NCBI GenBank assembly: GCA_001493195.1
Contig: FAXN01000043.1
Span: 1-38,985, forward strand
Length of the DNA: 38,985 nt
From: Sulfurovum sp. enrichment culture clone C5
GTDB taxonomy: Bacteria > Campylobacterota > Campylobacteria > Campylobacterales > Sulfurovaceae
Direction of reading: 5' to 3'
In this document: one piece after another, positions 7,665 to 17,091 of the stretch
Numbering within the stretch: position 1 is the first letter of the stretch
Layout: each line of letters begins with the position of its first letter
Program-made: the position numbers and the translations under genes
The notes under the pieces: model-generated
Seen by the model: only the letters and a program-made list of their open reading frames with translations
The model's database searches: none
What the model was told of the DNA's origin: nothing

Positions 7665-9353
7665 TTGAGAAGTGATATAGTTAAACGTGGTCACAATAGA
7701 GCGCCACATAGATCATTATTTCGTGCAACTGGACTTAAGGATGAAGATTTTAATAAACCATTTATTGGTGTTGCAAATAGTTTTATAGAGATAATCCCTG
7801 GTCATTTCTTTTTAAATAAAGTAAGTGAAATTATCAAAGATGAAATTAGAGCGAATGGTTGTGTCCCATTTGAATTTAACACAATTGGTGTAGATGATGG
7901 TATAGCAATGGGACATGATGGAATGCTGTATTCGCTTCCAAGTCGTGAGATAATAGCCAACTCAATAGAGACTGTAATGAATGCACACAAATTAGATGCG
8001 ATGATAGCCATACCTAACTGTGACAAAATAGTTCCAGGTATGATTATGGGTGCATTGAGAGTAAATGTACCGACTGTATTTGTAAGCGGTGGTCCGATGG
8101 CAAAAGGATATAAAAAAGACGGTACTCCGATAGATCTTGCAACTGCGTTTGAAGCTGTTGGAAAATTTGAAGCAGGGCAAATAAGCGAAGATGAGCTAAA
8201 AGACATCGAGTGTAATGCATGTCCAAGTGGCGGAAGCTGCAGTGGTATGTTTACAGCAAACTCCATGAACACACTTATGGAAGCTATGGGCATAGCTTTA
8301 AAAGGCAATGGAACTATACTTGCCCTCACAAAGGAAAGAGAAGAATTATATAGAAAAGCAGCTAAAAGGGTTTGTGAACTAGCCCTGATGAGTGAGAGCG
8401 AACAAGAGCCTTATAAAATTCAAAATATACTAAATGAAAATGCTGTACATAATGCTTTTGCTGTTGATATGGCAATGGGTGGAAGCTCAAATACAGTTCT
8501 TCACATGTTAGCAATTGCAAAAGAAGCAAATGTAGATTTTAAACTTGAAAATATCAATGATATATCAAAAAGAGTAAGCCATATAGCAAAAATAAGTCCT
8601 AGTTTGACAACTGTGCATATGCAAGATATTGACAAAGCTGGCGGAGTAAGTGCGGTTATGCATGAAATGAGCAAAAGAGGTGATGACATACTACTTGACA
8701 ACTTGACAATCACGGGAGAGACGATAAAGGAAAGGATTATCAACAGTGAGATTAAAGACACAAACATAATTCACACAATAGAAAATCCTTATAGTCAAGT
8801 TGGTGGACTCGCTATACTTTATGGAAATCTTGCAGAGCAAGGAGCCGTTATAAAAACAGCAGGAATTACTGGAAGCCGTGTGTTTACAGGAACTGCTGTA
8901 TGCTTTAACTCACAAGACGATGCAATCAAAGGCATAATAGATGGGAAAGTAAAAGCGGGTAATGTTGTGATTATAAGATATGAAGGTCCAAAAGGTGGTC
9001 CTGGTATGCAAGAGATGTTGGCTCCAACAAGTTTAATCATGGGCATGGGATTAGGGGACAAGGTGGCGCTCATTACTGATGGTCGTTTTAGTGGAGCGAC
9101 TAGAGGAGCAAGCATAGGTCATGTTAGCCCAGAAGCTGCCGAAGGTGGACTAATAGGTCTTCTTGAGGATGGCGATGAGATATTTATAGATGTTGATAAT
9201 TATATATTAGAAGCAAAACTTACATTTGAAGAGATAGCAGAAAGAAGAGATAACTTCGTTCCATTTGTTAAACCTCTTACAAGCAGATGGCTCAAACAAT
9301 ATAGAGCATTAGTAACAAATGCTAGCAGTGGAGCTGTTTTGGAAGCTGAATAA
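7665..9353 (+). CDS. ilvD: Dihydroxy-acid dehydratase IlvD
   Basis: Cytosolic Fe-S enzyme that dehydrates 2,3-dihydroxy-isovalerate and its methylvalerate analogue to the 2-oxo acids of valine and isoleucine synthesis. It is full length at about 562 residues. Visible family motifs are [14 protein letters not shown] with a cluster Cys, [27 protein letters not shown] with further cluster Cys residues, and [13 protein letters not shown] near the C-terminus, followed by [23 protein letters not shown] at 7662 and a TTG at 7665 are both possible starts. TTG is chosen because it leaves 6 bases to the AAGGA site and gives MRSDIVKRG, the usual N-terminus in relatives. It stands alone, without other ilv genes nearby. 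Confidence 0.96.
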   Translation: MRSDIVKRGHNRAPHRSLFRATGLKDEDFNKPFIGVANSFIEIIPGHFFLNKVSEIIKDEIRANGCVPFEFNTIGVDDGIAMGHDGMLYSLPSREIIANSIETVMNAHKLDAMIAIPNCDKIVPGMIMGALRVNVPTVFVSGGPMAKGYKKDGTPIDLATAFEAVGKFEAGQISEDELKDIECNACPSGGSCSGMFTANSMNTLMEAMGIALKGNGTILALTKEREELYRKAAKRVCELALMSESEQEPYKIQNILNENAVHNAFAVDMAMGGSSNTVLHMLAIAKEANVDFKLENINDISKRVSHIAKISPSLTTVHMQDIDKAGGVSAVMHEMSKRGDDILLDNLTITGETIKERIINSEIKDTNIIHTIENPYSQVGGLAILYGNLAEQGAVIKTAGITGSRVFTGTAVCFNSQDDAIKGIIDGKVKAGNVVIIRYEGPKGGPGMQEMLAPTSLIMGMGLGDKVALITDGRFSGATRGASIGHVSPEAAEGGLIGLLEDGDEIFIDVDNYILEAKLTFEEIAERRDNFVPFVKPLTSRWLKQYRALVTNASSGAVLEAE

Positions 9354-9377
9354 AAAATTTAGAATTTTCTTCATATT

Positions 9378-9405
9378 CTTCTCTTTTTGAAAAAGAAAAG
9401 AGGAG
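9378..9405. terminator. Possible bidirectional terminator between ilvD and the NlpC/P60 gene
   Basis: Pyrimidine-rich and purine-rich arms (CTTCTCTTTT and AAAAGAGGAG) can form a 10-bp stem with one G-U pair in the 59-base gap between two convergent genes. No following T-run is evident on either strand. Confidence 0.35.
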
Positions 9406-9412
9406 CTAAAGA

Positions 9413-10078
9413 TTAGGCTGTGTATCTTCTAGCGCCCATAAATCTATTGCTATAAAAACCACCTGATAGTGTGGCTACAACAACTTTATGTTTAGCAGAA
9501 CTTGCATGGATAAATTGATTGTTTCCTATATACAATCCCACATGATTAACTTTTCCAGTCATCTTTTTAGAGGTATCAAAAAATACAAGATCACCTTTTT
9601 GTAAATCACTTCTATCAATCTTTTTGCCGCTATTGAATTGCGCAAAAGCTGTTCTAGGAATATTTATTCCCTCTTTTTTATAAAGATATGATGTAAATCC
9701 CGAACAATCAAATGTATTTGGGCCAACTGCCCCCCATACATATCTATGGCCTAAAAATTTACTTGCCTTAAACGGAACAGATGCATAGCTCAAAGAATCT
9801 GATGCATAGTTTTTCTTTTCTGTATCGTTTTTATTTAAGTTAAATGAAAATATATTTCGATTATTTTCGCAACCATCCCCTGGTATAGTGATGCTTCTTC
9901 CAATATCTAACTTTTCTCCGAGTGAAATTTTATTGGCACGTCTAAGTTGTGCTGTGTCTATGCAGTTTGAATGAGCAATAGCTGTTAGCGTATCGCCTTT
10001 TTTAATTTGATATGTTTTAGCTTCTGCGAAACTTGATACTATTAGCAACATTGATGTAAAAAATATAATTTTTTTCAT
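9413..10078 (-). CDS. LysM - NlpC/P60 peptidoglycan endopeptidase
   Basis: Exported cell-wall hydrolase of 221 residues. A signal peptide (MKKIIFFTSMLLIVSSFAEA) comes first. One LysM domain follows at about 22-67 (YQIKKGDTLTAIAHSN ... GRSITIPG), which binds glycan strands. A C-terminal NlpC/P60 cysteine peptidase has DCSGFTSYLYKK (catalytic Cys), VNHVGLYIG (catalytic His) and FIHAS (third polar residue). It probably cuts D-Glu-mDAP bonds in peptidoglycan. ATG at 10078 has an AAAGGA site. It is convergent with ilvD and separated from rplT by 144 bases, so it probably has its own promoter. Confidence 0.92.
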   Translation of the reverse strand: MKKIIFFTSMLLIVSSFAEAKTYQIKKGDTLTAIAHSNCIDTAQLRRANKISLGEKLDIGRSITIPGDGCENNRNIFSFNLNKNDTEKKNYASDSLSYASVPFKASKFLGHRYVWGAVGPNTFDCSGFTSYLYKKEGINIPRTAFAQFNSGKKIDRSDLQKGDLVFFDTSKKMTGKVNHVGLYIGNNQFIHASSAKHKVVVATLSGGFYSNRFMGARRYTA

Positions 10079-10190
10079 TAAAATCCTTTGTTTTTGGCAT
10101 TGGTTTTTTTTAATTAGGTAATAATTTTATCTTAAAAAAATTAACAAATTATAAATGGGATTGAATTATTAAATAAGAAAAATGAATTTT

Positions 10191-10212
10191 TGTTAGCCAA
10201 AATTGGCTAACA
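10191..10212 (-). terminator. Stem-loop after rplT
   Basis: Perfect 10-bp arms TGTTAGCCAA and TTGGCTAACA with a 2-base spacer lie 11 bases past the rplT stop codon. An A/T-rich stretch follows on the minus strand but no immediate T-run. It is the likely end of the thrS-infC-rpmI-rplT region. Confidence 0.5.
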
Positions 10213-10222
10213 GTTAAAAGGA

Positions 10223-10579
10223 TTATTTAGAAATTGCAGCTTTTGCTGTGTTTGCTATACTAGCAAAACTTTCAGGTGCATTCATAGCCATATCAGCTAG
10301 TATTTTTCTATCAAGTTCGATATTTGCAAGTTTTAATCCATGCATGAATCTTGAATAACTCATATCGTTAAGTCTTGCTGCTGCATTGATTCTAACGATC
10401 CAAAGTCTTCTAAAGTCTCTTTTCTTTCTTCTTCTGTCACGGTAAGCATATACCAAAGATCTCTCTAACTGCTCTTTTGCTTTTCTAAAGTGTTTTCTTC
10501 TTCCACTATAGAAACCACGAGCTAGTTTCAATAATTTTTTATGTCTTCTTCGTCTAACGACGCCTGTTTTTACTCTCAT
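10223..10579 (-). CDS. rplT: 50S ribosomal protein L20
   Basis: A 118-residue, highly basic ribosomal protein needed for early 50S assembly. It starts [20 protein letters not shown], runs through [13 protein letters not shown] and [17 protein letters not shown], and ends with the typical [18 protein letters not shown] segment. In other bacteria L20 also represses its own operon by binding mRNA. It follows rpmI by 112 bases, a longer gap than in many relatives, and that gap holds a hairpin. Confidence 0.98.
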   Translation of the reverse strand: MRVKTGVVRRRRHKKLLKLARGFYSGRRKHFRKAKEQLERSLVYAYRDRRRKKRDFRRLWIVRINAAARLNDMSYSRFMHGLKLANIELDRKILADMAMNAPESFASIANTAKAAISK

Positions 10580-10609
10580 AAGTGTTCCTTTACCTTTTTC
10601 TTTTAGGTG

Positions 10610-10625
10610 TCAAGCTTTGGCTTGA
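10610..10625 (-). other. Hairpin in the rpmI-rplT spacer
   Basis: A 6-bp inverted repeat (TCAAGC and GCTTGA) with a 4-base loop sits in the 112-base spacer, about 30 bases before the rplT ATG. It could be part of an L20-binding or translational-control structure, but the sequence alone does not prove this. Confidence 0.3.
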
Positions 10626-10691
10626 ACTTGTCCCCTTTTTTATTAGGGAGTCAATCTTTATTGGCGATTTCTCGCTGGTAGCTTTTTCTTA

Positions 10692-10886
10692 TTATCCTAC
10701 TATCATCTGTTTGATTTTGTGTGCATCTGTAGCATCAACAATCTTTGGACTTCTAGCAGCTCTATGATGTTGTCCATCAACTTTTGTCAAAATATGGCTT
10801 CTAAAGGCTGTGCCTCTTTTGATAGTGCCATTTTTTTTGATTTTAAATCTTTTGACAGCACCCTTAACGCTTTTCATTTTAGGCAT
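10692..10886 (-). CDS. rpmI: 50S ribosomal protein L35
   Basis: A 64-residue basic protein. It starts MPKMKSVKGAVKRFKIKKNG and contains the family signature HILTKVD and RAARSPKIVDATDAHKIKQM. It is the first gene of the rpmI-rplT pair. In many bacteria infC lies immediately upstream; here four other genes intervene. Confidence 0.97.
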   Translation of the reverse strand: MPKMKSVKGAVKRFKIKKNGTIKRGTAFRSHILTKVDGQHHRAARSPKIVDATDAHKIKQMIVG

Positions 10887-10987
10887 ATGCTTCTCCGTTC
10901 ATTTTAAAATGGGTGTAGATTATACCACAAAAATATAAATTTTAGATTAAGCAACAAATATTTAGTAAACTAAATTAAACAATAATA

Positions 10988-12172
10988 CTATCTGAGTTTT
11001 AATTCAAGGGCTTGAGCTTTTTCTATTTTATCGACCTCGTAGTATAAATCAATGAGTTCTCTTAGTGTCATTTGAGTATTGGGGTCATCCAATCCCAATG
11101 CTGTTTCATAAATTGAAAATGCTTTTTCATATTCAACAATTGCCTTTTCGGTAAGATTCATTTCATCATAAAGTAACCCTATGTTACGATATGATATCGC
11201 CAAGTCTGGATCATTTGCTTCCAATGATTTTTCGGCAAAAGCTATAGATTTTTTGTGCATCTCTTCTGCTTCTCTATATAATGATTGATTTTGATATACC
11301 ATTGCTAGATTGTTTAATGTTGTTGATATTGCCGAAGTATTTGGCGAGGGCATTTTTTCTCTTATCTCAATAGAGTTTTTATAAAATACTATAGCTTCAT
11401 CATACCTTTTTTGATGATATTTTAGAACACCTAAATCTTGCGTAACCAAAGCAAGAATTCCAAGTTCATTATTATTCTTATCTATTTTTGCCTCTAGTAT
11501 CTTTTTTGCTTTGATAAATATTGGCTCAGCCTTGTTGTATTTTTTGTCCTCTAGATACAATTCAGCTAAATCTATTTTTCTATTGATTGTCTCAATACTA
11601 TCTTGACCTTCAATTTTGATGGTAATATCAATTGCGCGTTTATACAGAGGTTCTGCTTTTTTGTATTCTGATTGCAATACATATATATCTGCTATATTGC
11701 TAGTAGTAATTGCTACGCTAATCATATTTTTATCTTTTTCAAATATGTTTATTGCTTTTTTATAAAGTCTGATAGCCTCATCATAATTTGTTTGTGCTTC
11801 TGCAACATTGCCTAACCCATTAATGATATGTCCGACTTGTTTATTGTCTTTGTTACTAGGGAATATATAAATTTTCAATGAGTTATTGTAGTAAGTTTTG
11901 GCTAATTCATATTGATGATTATAATAATGTATATTTGCCAATTCTAGATATGTATCGCCTATGCTTTGTGAATTTTCTAGGTGTGATTTTTTTGCAAAAA
12001 CCAATGCATTTTCTCCTATCTTAATGCCTTTTTCGTAGTCATTATCTATGTTGCAATTTCTTATTTGCTCATTTAATTCTTCTAATATATTGGTATTAAA
12101 TTCATCTTGTTTATTCTCTGCATATAAATTTGATACTAGCATAACTAAAATTAGATATATTATTTTTTTCAT
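10988..12172 (-). CDS. Exported TPR-repeat protein
   Basis: A 394-residue protein with signal peptide MKKIIYLILVMLVSNLYAEN and tandem 42-residue tetratricopeptide units of the kinesin-light-chain (TPR_12) style. Examples are YLELANIHYYNHQYELAKTY, LNNLAMVYQNQSLYREAEEM and YRNIGLLYDEMNLTEKAIVE. TPRs form a scaffold for protein-protein contact, and the signal peptide puts this one in the periplasm. It is the last of four genes between infC and rpmI and resembles the TPR protein two genes upstream, suggesting an old duplication. The partner is unknown. Confidence 0.85.
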   Translation of the reverse strand: MKKIIYLILVMLVSNLYAENKQDEFNTNILEELNEQIRNCNIDNDYEKGIKIGENALVFAKKSHLENSQSIGDTYLELANIHYYNHQYELAKTYYNNSLKIYIFPSNKDNKQVGHIINGLGNVAEAQTNYDEAIRLYKKAINIFEKDKNMISVAITTSNIADIYVLQSEYKKAEPLYKRAIDITIKIEGQDSIETINRKIDLAELYLEDKKYNKAEPIFIKAKKILEAKIDKNNNELGILALVTQDLGVLKYHQKRYDEAIVFYKNSIEIREKMPSPNTSAISTTLNNLAMVYQNQSLYREAEEMHKKSIAFAEKSLEANDPDLAISYRNIGLLYDEMNLTEKAIVEYEKAFSIYETALGLDDPNTQMTLRELIDLYYEVDKIEKAQALELKLR

Positions 12173-12216
12173 ATTAGGATTCCTATATTTTTTATTTGGT
12201 GTAAGTGAAATATATC

Positions 12217-12843
12217 TTATTTGACCCTAAGGGCATTTGCAATTGCAGACATTCTTGTAAATACAGTTATGAATGAACCTAAAAATATTATCCATGCTGC
12301 TATAACTAAAGCATAATTTGTAGAAAACATCAACCCTTCTACTGCTCCAGCAATACAAGCTATACTCATAACTGCCATTCTATGTTGTTTTGCCATAGGA
12401 CCTCTAAAATCTTGAGCCAACCCCAATGATCCGCCAAGCAAACGAATATATGCTGTAAACATCGCCATCAATGCACCTGCCCATCCTAGCCACTCTATAC
12501 CTATGGCATAACCTAAAGCAATAATCAAAAAAGAATCCGCAAAACGATCTGGTATCTCGTTGTACATTGCGCCTACTGGTGTTTTTTTACCGCCCTCTAT
12601 AGCTACCATCCCATCCAATAAATTACAAATAAGTCTTGCTTGTATCATAACCACTACAAGTATTAGAGCGATTGGGGATTTGCTTATCATCAAGATGCCA
12701 GCACCAATAACAGCAAAAAATATACTAATCATCGAAACTGCATTTGGCGTAATCCCCCATAGAACCAATTTTTGTGCACTAAATTCAGCCCACTTAGCAG
12801 AACGACTTTTTATAGGTCTTCTATTTTCTATACTTTCTTGCAT
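12217..12843 (-). CDS. CDP-alcohol phosphatidyltransferase family membrane protein
   Basis: A 208-residue integral membrane protein with about five or six hydrophobic segments. The CDP-alcohol phosphotransferase signature is recognisable but altered. It reads NLLDGMVAIEG followed by GAMYNEIPDRFAD, where the usual form is DxxDGxxAR ... GxxxDxxxD. The first and third Asp positions are Asn, and the Arg is Ile. From memory, E. coli YnbA-type proteins share the 'NxxDGMxAxE ... GxxxNExxD' variant, so this may be a subfamily trait rather than decay. It would move a phosphoalcohol from a CDP-linked lipid or alcohol, but the substrate cannot be named. It is flanked by TPR genes with gaps of 19 and 44 bases, so probably in one operon. 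Confidence 0.8.
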   Translation of the reverse strand: MQESIENRRPIKSRSAKWAEFSAQKLVLWGITPNAVSMISIFFAVIGAGILMISKSPIALILVVVMIQARLICNLLDGMVAIEGGKKTPVGAMYNEIPDRFADSFLIIALGYAIGIEWLGWAGALMAMFTAYIRLLGGSLGLAQDFRGPMAKQHRMAVMSIACIAGAVEGLMFSTNYALVIAAWIIFLGSFITVFTRMSAIANALRVK

Positions 12844-12862
12844 TTAATTACTCCGTAAAAAT

Positions 12863-14191
12863 TTATCTACCATATTGCTTCATATAATACTCATCTGATT
12901 TTTTACTATCGCCCATCATATCATATAATCTACAAAGATGACCATACACAGCAATTGTGTCTGGATGTTTTACTCCAAATGCCTTTTCACGAATAGTCAA
13001 GGCTTTGAGATAATACTTTAGTGCTTTTTTATAATCTTCTGTGTCATGGTAAAATACTCCGATATTTTCATAGCTATTGGCAGTATCGGGATGTTCTAAC
13101 CCCAATACTTTCTCTCTAATTTGAATAGCTTTTTGATAATACTCTATCGCTTTTTCATAATTTTGAACATTGTGATATACCACACCTGTATTGTTGTAAA
13201 GAGTTGCAATGCCGGAACTTTGGGTATCTAAATTTTTTTCATGGATTTTAATAGCTTCCAAGTAGTAACCCAAAGCTTGGGAATAATTTGACATACTATC
13301 ATAAACTGCTCCCATATTGTTGTAAGCTGTGGCTAAGGAGAGATCCTTTGAATCTGGGTATTTTTTATAGATAGCAATAGCTTTTTTATGGTATTTGATA
13401 GCTTCTTGAAACTCGTTTATACTTCGATAGGTCAACCCAAGATTACTATAAACATTTGCAGTATCTATATATTTAGCTCCAAGCACTTTTTCGTATATTA
13501 TGATTGATTCTTTAAAATATTTTTTAGATTTTTCATATTCACCAATTTGCTCATAAAGTAATCCTAAGTCATTGTAGCTATATGCCAATGCCAAACTATT
13601 TTTACCTAATAACTTTATTTGAAGATCTATAGCTTGATTTAGTGTTTCTATGGCTTTTGGGTAATTAATATTTTTTTCATACTCTTTATATTGTTTTTGA
13701 AGAGGAGCTATGACACTATATGGTTTATAAATTTCATTCCACCCATCTAGTCCCTTTTGGATAGCCTCTTTTTTGTCTGGATAAAGCTTGAAGAGTATTT
13801 TAAAATCATCTTGCATTGGCTCGTCATCATTGACATATTTTAAATATATTTTATATTTCTCTATAGCCTTTTTAAAATTTCCACCAAGAAGATAACTATG
13901 CCCTGCATTTGCAGATGCAAAAAATTCCTTATCTTGAACAACTGCTTTTTTAGCTATTTGTATACTTTTATCAAGCTCTCCACTAAGCAGATAGTACCAA
14001 GAAGCCGAACCATCTTTGTTTAACTTATGCTCTTCTCCTGCTTGATGGCAATATGTTTTTACAAGATTTATATCCACAGACTCTTTTTCTGCTTCTTCAT
14101 TACACATATCTCTTATATCTTTTGCATTTAGATGTGTAGTTGTGATTATTGTTGTGATTAAAAATAATAATATTGCTTTTGATTTTGTCAT
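12863..14191 (-). CDS. Exported TPR-repeat protein
   Basis: A 442-residue protein with an N-terminal signal segment (ILLFLITTIITTTHLNA). An N-terminal Sel1/TPR-like region leads to at least six consecutive 42-residue TPR units from about residue 195, such as AYSYNDLGLLYEQIGEYEKS, VYSNLGLTYRSINEFQEAIK and SYENIGVFYHDTEDYKKALK. Several units begin with the LGxxHPDTA pattern of kinesin-light-chain repeats. It is probably a periplasmic scaffold. It sits 10 bases after the hypothetical gene and 19 bases before the CDP-alcohol phosphatidyltransferase, so the three are probably translated from one message. Confidence 0.87.
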   Translation of the reverse strand: MTKSKAILLFLITTIITTTHLNAKDIRDMCNEEAEKESVDINLVKTYCHQAGEEHKLNKDGSASWYYLLSGELDKSIQIAKKAVVQDKEFFASANAGHSYLLGGNFKKAIEKYKIYLKYVNDDEPMQDDFKILFKLYPDKKEAIQKGLDGWNEIYKPYSVIAPLQKQYKEYEKNINYPKAIETLNQAIDLQIKLLGKNSLALAYSYNDLGLLYEQIGEYEKSKKYFKESIIIYEKVLGAKYIDTANVYSNLGLTYRSINEFQEAIKYHKKAIAIYKKYPDSKDLSLATAYNNMGAVYDSMSNYSQALGYYLEAIKIHEKNLDTQSSGIATLYNNTGVVYHNVQNYEKAIEYYQKAIQIREKVLGLEHPDTANSYENIGVFYHDTEDYKKALKYYLKALTIREKAFGVKHPDTIAVYGHLCRLYDMMGDSKKSDEYYMKQYGR

Positions 14192-14201
14192 AAATTTTCT
14201 C

Positions 14202-14609
14202 CTATTTTTTTGTTGGAATTACTGGAACTGCAACATCCCACCCTTTTAGTTCATTATTTGTTGATATAGATTTTGTACAATAAACCAAAACGCTTTTTTG
14301 AGAAATCCCATAGCTTTTTGGCCCCCATTTAACTTTTAATGGCACGGTGCATCTAGGAACTATTATTTTGTAGTTTGGATCAAGAGCAACCCATTTTGTA
14401 TGATTAGCTGAATTTTGATTGGCTATGAATTTTCGTGCTTCTTCTCTGATTTCATATAGACCATGGATTGTGGTTGTTGAGTGCCATTGGTTAATGGGAT
14501 CTGTAATATCTTCGGAAAAACAAATGGTAGAATGACTAAATAAGAGTATTAGTGCAGAAAGGAACGAAGGAGTTTTATTTGATTGTAATATTTTTAACAA
14601 GTTTAGCAC
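14202..14609 (-). CDS. Exported hypothetical protein
   Basis: About 135 residues. A hydrophobic N-terminal segment (PSFLSALILLFSHSTICFS) looks like a signal peptide. The mature part carries two Cys residues (VPRCTVPLKVKWGP and VLVYCTKSIS) that could form a disulfide in the periplasm. I do not recognise the family. The GTG at 14609 is preferred because an AGAAGG site lies upstream of it. The TTG at 14633 would give 8 more residues, but it lies inside a perfect inverted repeat and has no ribosome-binding site. It is the first of the four genes wedged between infC and rpmI. Confidence 0.6.
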   Translation of the reverse strand: MLNLLKILQSNKTPSFLSALILLFSHSTICFSEDITDPINQWHSTTTIHGLYEIREEARKFIANQNSANHTKWVALDPNYKIIVPRCTVPLKVKWGPKSYGISQKSVLVYCTKSISTNNELKGWDVAVPVIPTKK

Positions 14610-14625
14610 TATAAAAAACCTTCTA

Positions 14626-14641
14626 ATCTCCAACTGGAGAT
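14626..14641. repeat. Perfect inverted repeat before the hypothetical gene
   Basis: ATCTCCAACTGGAGAT has 7-bp arms around a 2-base centre. On the minus strand it is followed 8 bases later by a T6 run. It lies between infC and the following gene, so it may be an infC terminator, an attenuator or an operator. Confidence 0.45.
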
Positions 14642-14667
14642 AAAATATTGCCCTAATTTGGTTGCTT

Positions 14668-15219
14668 TTATTTTTTCTTAGGAACTATATAAAGAGAGAT
14701 GTATCTACCCTCTTGTTGTATATCTTTTTCTATACTTGCAACATCTTCAAGCATCGGCCATACTTTTTTAAGTACATCCTCGCCCCATTCAGGATTTTGC
14801 ATTTCACGACCTCTCAAAAATACACGAAGCTTAACATGTTTACCTTTTTCTATAAACTCTCTTGCGTGTTTAACTTTATAATTTACATCATTTTCTGCGA
14901 TTTTACAAGAGAATTTAATCTCTTTAATTTCAATAATTTTTTGATTTTTCTTGGCTTCTTTTTTTCGCTTTTCCAGCTCATAGCGATGTTTTCCGAAGTC
15001 CATAATTTTAGCAACTGGAGGAGTTGCATCAGGAGATATAAGAACCAAATCTAGTCCCTTGCCTTCTGCCATTTTTAGAGCTTCTATTTTTGATACTATC
15101 CCTAACTGCTCTCCATCATCTGAAATCAGTCTTAGCTCACTTGCTCTAATCTCTTCATTCATTATCGTTTCAGACTCTTTGCTTTTGCCTTTATTATTAT
15201 TGAACTTCTCTTTGCTCAA
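14668..15219 (-). CDS. infC: Translation initiation factor IF-3
   Basis: Binds the 30S subunit and checks start-codon and initiator-tRNA pairing. The 183 residues contain the IF-3 N-terminal segment ([20 protein letters not shown]), the linker ([19 protein letters not shown]) and the C-terminal domain ([39 protein letters not shown]). The start is a TTG at 15219 that overlaps the thrS stop as TTGA, with an AAGGA site 6 bases upstream. The resulting MSKEK start agrees with relatives. IF-3 genes typically use rare start codons (often AUU) so that the factor limits its own translation; TTG fits that habit. Confidence 0.96.
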   Translation of the reverse strand: MSKEKFNNNKGKSKESETIMNEEIRASELRLISDDGEQLGIVSKIEALKMAEGKGLDLVLISPDATPPVAKIMDFGKHRYELEKRKKEAKKNQKIIEIKEIKFSCKIAENDVNYKVKHAREFIEKGKHVKLRVFLRGREMQNPEWGEDVLKKVWPMLEDVASIEKDIQQEGRYISLYIVPKKK

Positions 15220-17030
15220 ATTCTTCCTTCTTGTAGTTGTTTTGATAATTGTAGCATAAATTCTTCTTGTGTAAGATTATATTGTTCTTTTGCTCTTCTA
15301 TCTCTCACGGCAACGCTTCTATTTGCCACCTCTTCATCGCCTATAATTACAACATAAGGAACTCTTTGCTTTTCTGCATTTCTGATTCTTTTGTTTAAAC
15401 TATCATTTTTGTCATATATCTCGCTATCTATATCAATGTCCATACATGCTTTTTTAAGTTCATTTGCATACTGGACGTGAGATTCGGCAATCGGAACAAA
15501 TATAACCCCAGTTGGAGCTATAAATAGAGGAAACTCTCCTGCAAAATGCTCGGTTAGTATCGCTATAAATCTCTCAAAAGAACCCAAAATTGCACGGTGT
15601 ATCATAACTGGCTGTTTTTTTGAATTGTCTTCTGCTACATATTCAACATTAAATCTTTGAGGTAAGTTAAAATCAACCTGTATAGTCCCACACTGCCATT
15701 TTCTGCCCAATGCATCTGTGATTTTGACATCTATCTTCGGTCCATAAAATGCACCGCCACCCTCATCTATGCCATAAGGAAGATTATTTTCATCAAGAGC
15801 TTCTTTGAGTGCATTTGTTGCAATATCCCAAACCTCATCATCTCCGATTGCTTTTTCTGGTTTTGTAGATACTTCCATAGTATAATCAAAACCAAATTTA
15901 CTCATAACACTATCAACAAATTCTACAACTTCTAAAACGACTGGTTTTATTTGCTCTGGGGTACAAAAGATATGTGCATCATCTTGCGTAAATTCACGAA
16001 CACGCAAAAGCCCATGAAGAACTCCCGATTTTTCATGTCTATGGACTACGCCATACTCATAATATTTTAGAGGTAAATCACGGTAACTTTTGCCTGATTG
16101 TTTAAATATCTGTATATGCCCTATGCAGTTCATCGGTTTTATACCATACTCTTGCTCGTCAATTGTAGTTAGGTACATATTTTCACCATAACATGCATAA
16201 TGCCCAGATGTTCTCCACATATCTGCTTTTAATATCTCTGGTCCACGAACTGGCTCGTATCCTCTTTGGCGATGGGCTTTATGCAAAATCGCCTCAAGTT
16301 TAGCTCTAAGTCTTGCACCTTTTGGCAACCAAAACGGAAGTCCGCCACCTGCTTCTTCATTGAACATAAATAGTTCAAGCTCACTGCCCAATTTTCTATG
16401 ATCTCTTTTTTTTGCTTCTTCTATCATATCCATGTGAGCTTTTAGACTCTCTTTGTCTGCAAATGCTATGCCGTATATTCTAGTTAACATTTCTGCTTTT
16501 TCGTCGCCGCCCAAATATGCCCCAGCAACTCTTGTCAATTTAAAATTATGCAATGTCCCAGTTGTTGGAACATGTGGTCCGCGACACAAATCTTCAAAAT
16601 CGCCTTGTTTATATATAGAAACGCTCTCATCTGGTATTCTCAAAAGAACAGTTTGTTTCAAATCATCATTTGCAAATTTAGTCTTAGCTTCATCTTTTGA
16701 GATATTATATTTTTCTATTTTTGCTTTTTTCTTGATAATCTCTTTCATCTTATTTTCTATGGTTTTGAGATCCTCTTCGCCTATCTTGGCATCAACTCTA
16801 AAATCATAATAAAACCCCTCATCAACAGTAGGTCCAACGAAAAACTGTGCATTACCATAAAGCTCTAGTATCGCTTGAGCCATAAGATGAGCCGTAGAAT
16901 GGCGAATAATCTCTAATGCCTCTGGGCTATTGTCATAGTAAATTTCAGATAATTTAGAAATATCGCTTACGCTTTGAGTATCAACAAGGTTACCATTTTC
17001 ATCTTTGTAACCTATAACTATTTTGTCCAT
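15216..17030 (-). CDS. thrS: Threonine--tRNA ligase
   Basis: Class II aminoacyl-tRNA synthetase charging tRNA-Thr, 604 residues. The N-terminal editing domain begins [17 protein letters not shown] with its HxxxH zinc-like motif. The catalytic core shows motif 2 ([18 protein letters not shown]) and the zinc-ligand segment MNCIGH. It also has [11 protein letters not shown], motif 3 ([18 protein letters not shown]) and the anticodon-binding domain near the end. The protein is shorter than the approximately 640-residue E. coli enzyme because the TGS domain is absent, as in Campylobacter. It shares 4 bases with infC, so the two are translationally coupled. Confidence 0.97.
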   Translation of the reverse strand: MDKIVIGYKDENGNLVDTQSVSDISKLSEIYYDNSPEALEIIRHSTAHLMAQAILELYGNAQFFVGPTVDEGFYYDFRVDAKIGEEDLKTIENKMKEIIKKKAKIEKYNISKDEAKTKFANDDLKQTVLLRIPDESVSIYKQGDFEDLCRGPHVPTTGTLHNFKLTRVAGAYLGGDEKAEMLTRIYGIAFADKESLKAHMDMIEEAKKRDHRKLGSELELFMFNEEAGGGLPFWLPKGARLRAKLEAILHKAHRQRGYEPVRGPEILKADMWRTSGHYACYGENMYLTTIDEQEYGIKPMNCIGHIQIFKQSGKSYRDLPLKYYEYGVVHRHEKSGVLHGLLRVREFTQDDAHIFCTPEQIKPVVLEVVEFVDSVMSKFGFDYTMEVSTKPEKAIGDDEVWDIATNALKEALDENNLPYGIDEGGGAFYGPKIDVKITDALGRKWQCGTIQVDFNLPQRFNVEYVAEDNSKKQPVMIHRAILGSFERFIAILTEHFAGEFPLFIAPTGVIFVPIAESHVQYANELKKACMDIDIDSEIYDKNDSLNKRIRNAEKQRVPYVVIIGDEEVANRSVAVRDRRAKEQYNLTQEEFMLQLSKQLQEGRI

Positions 17031-17091
17031 ATTTGAACCCTTTTAAATTCTTATATATTGTTAAAAATGTGCTTATTATATCCAAAAAGAT

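Noticed and set aside
10582-10767. Plus-strand open frame over the rpmI-rplT spacer
   Set aside because: It overlaps rpmI in antisense, has no ribosome-binding site and reads as a hydrophobic AT-driven peptide.
14648-14657. TTGCCCTAAT also occurring as the arm of the hairpin at 236-260
   Set aside because: The second copy has no partner arm nearby, so the match is most likely chance.
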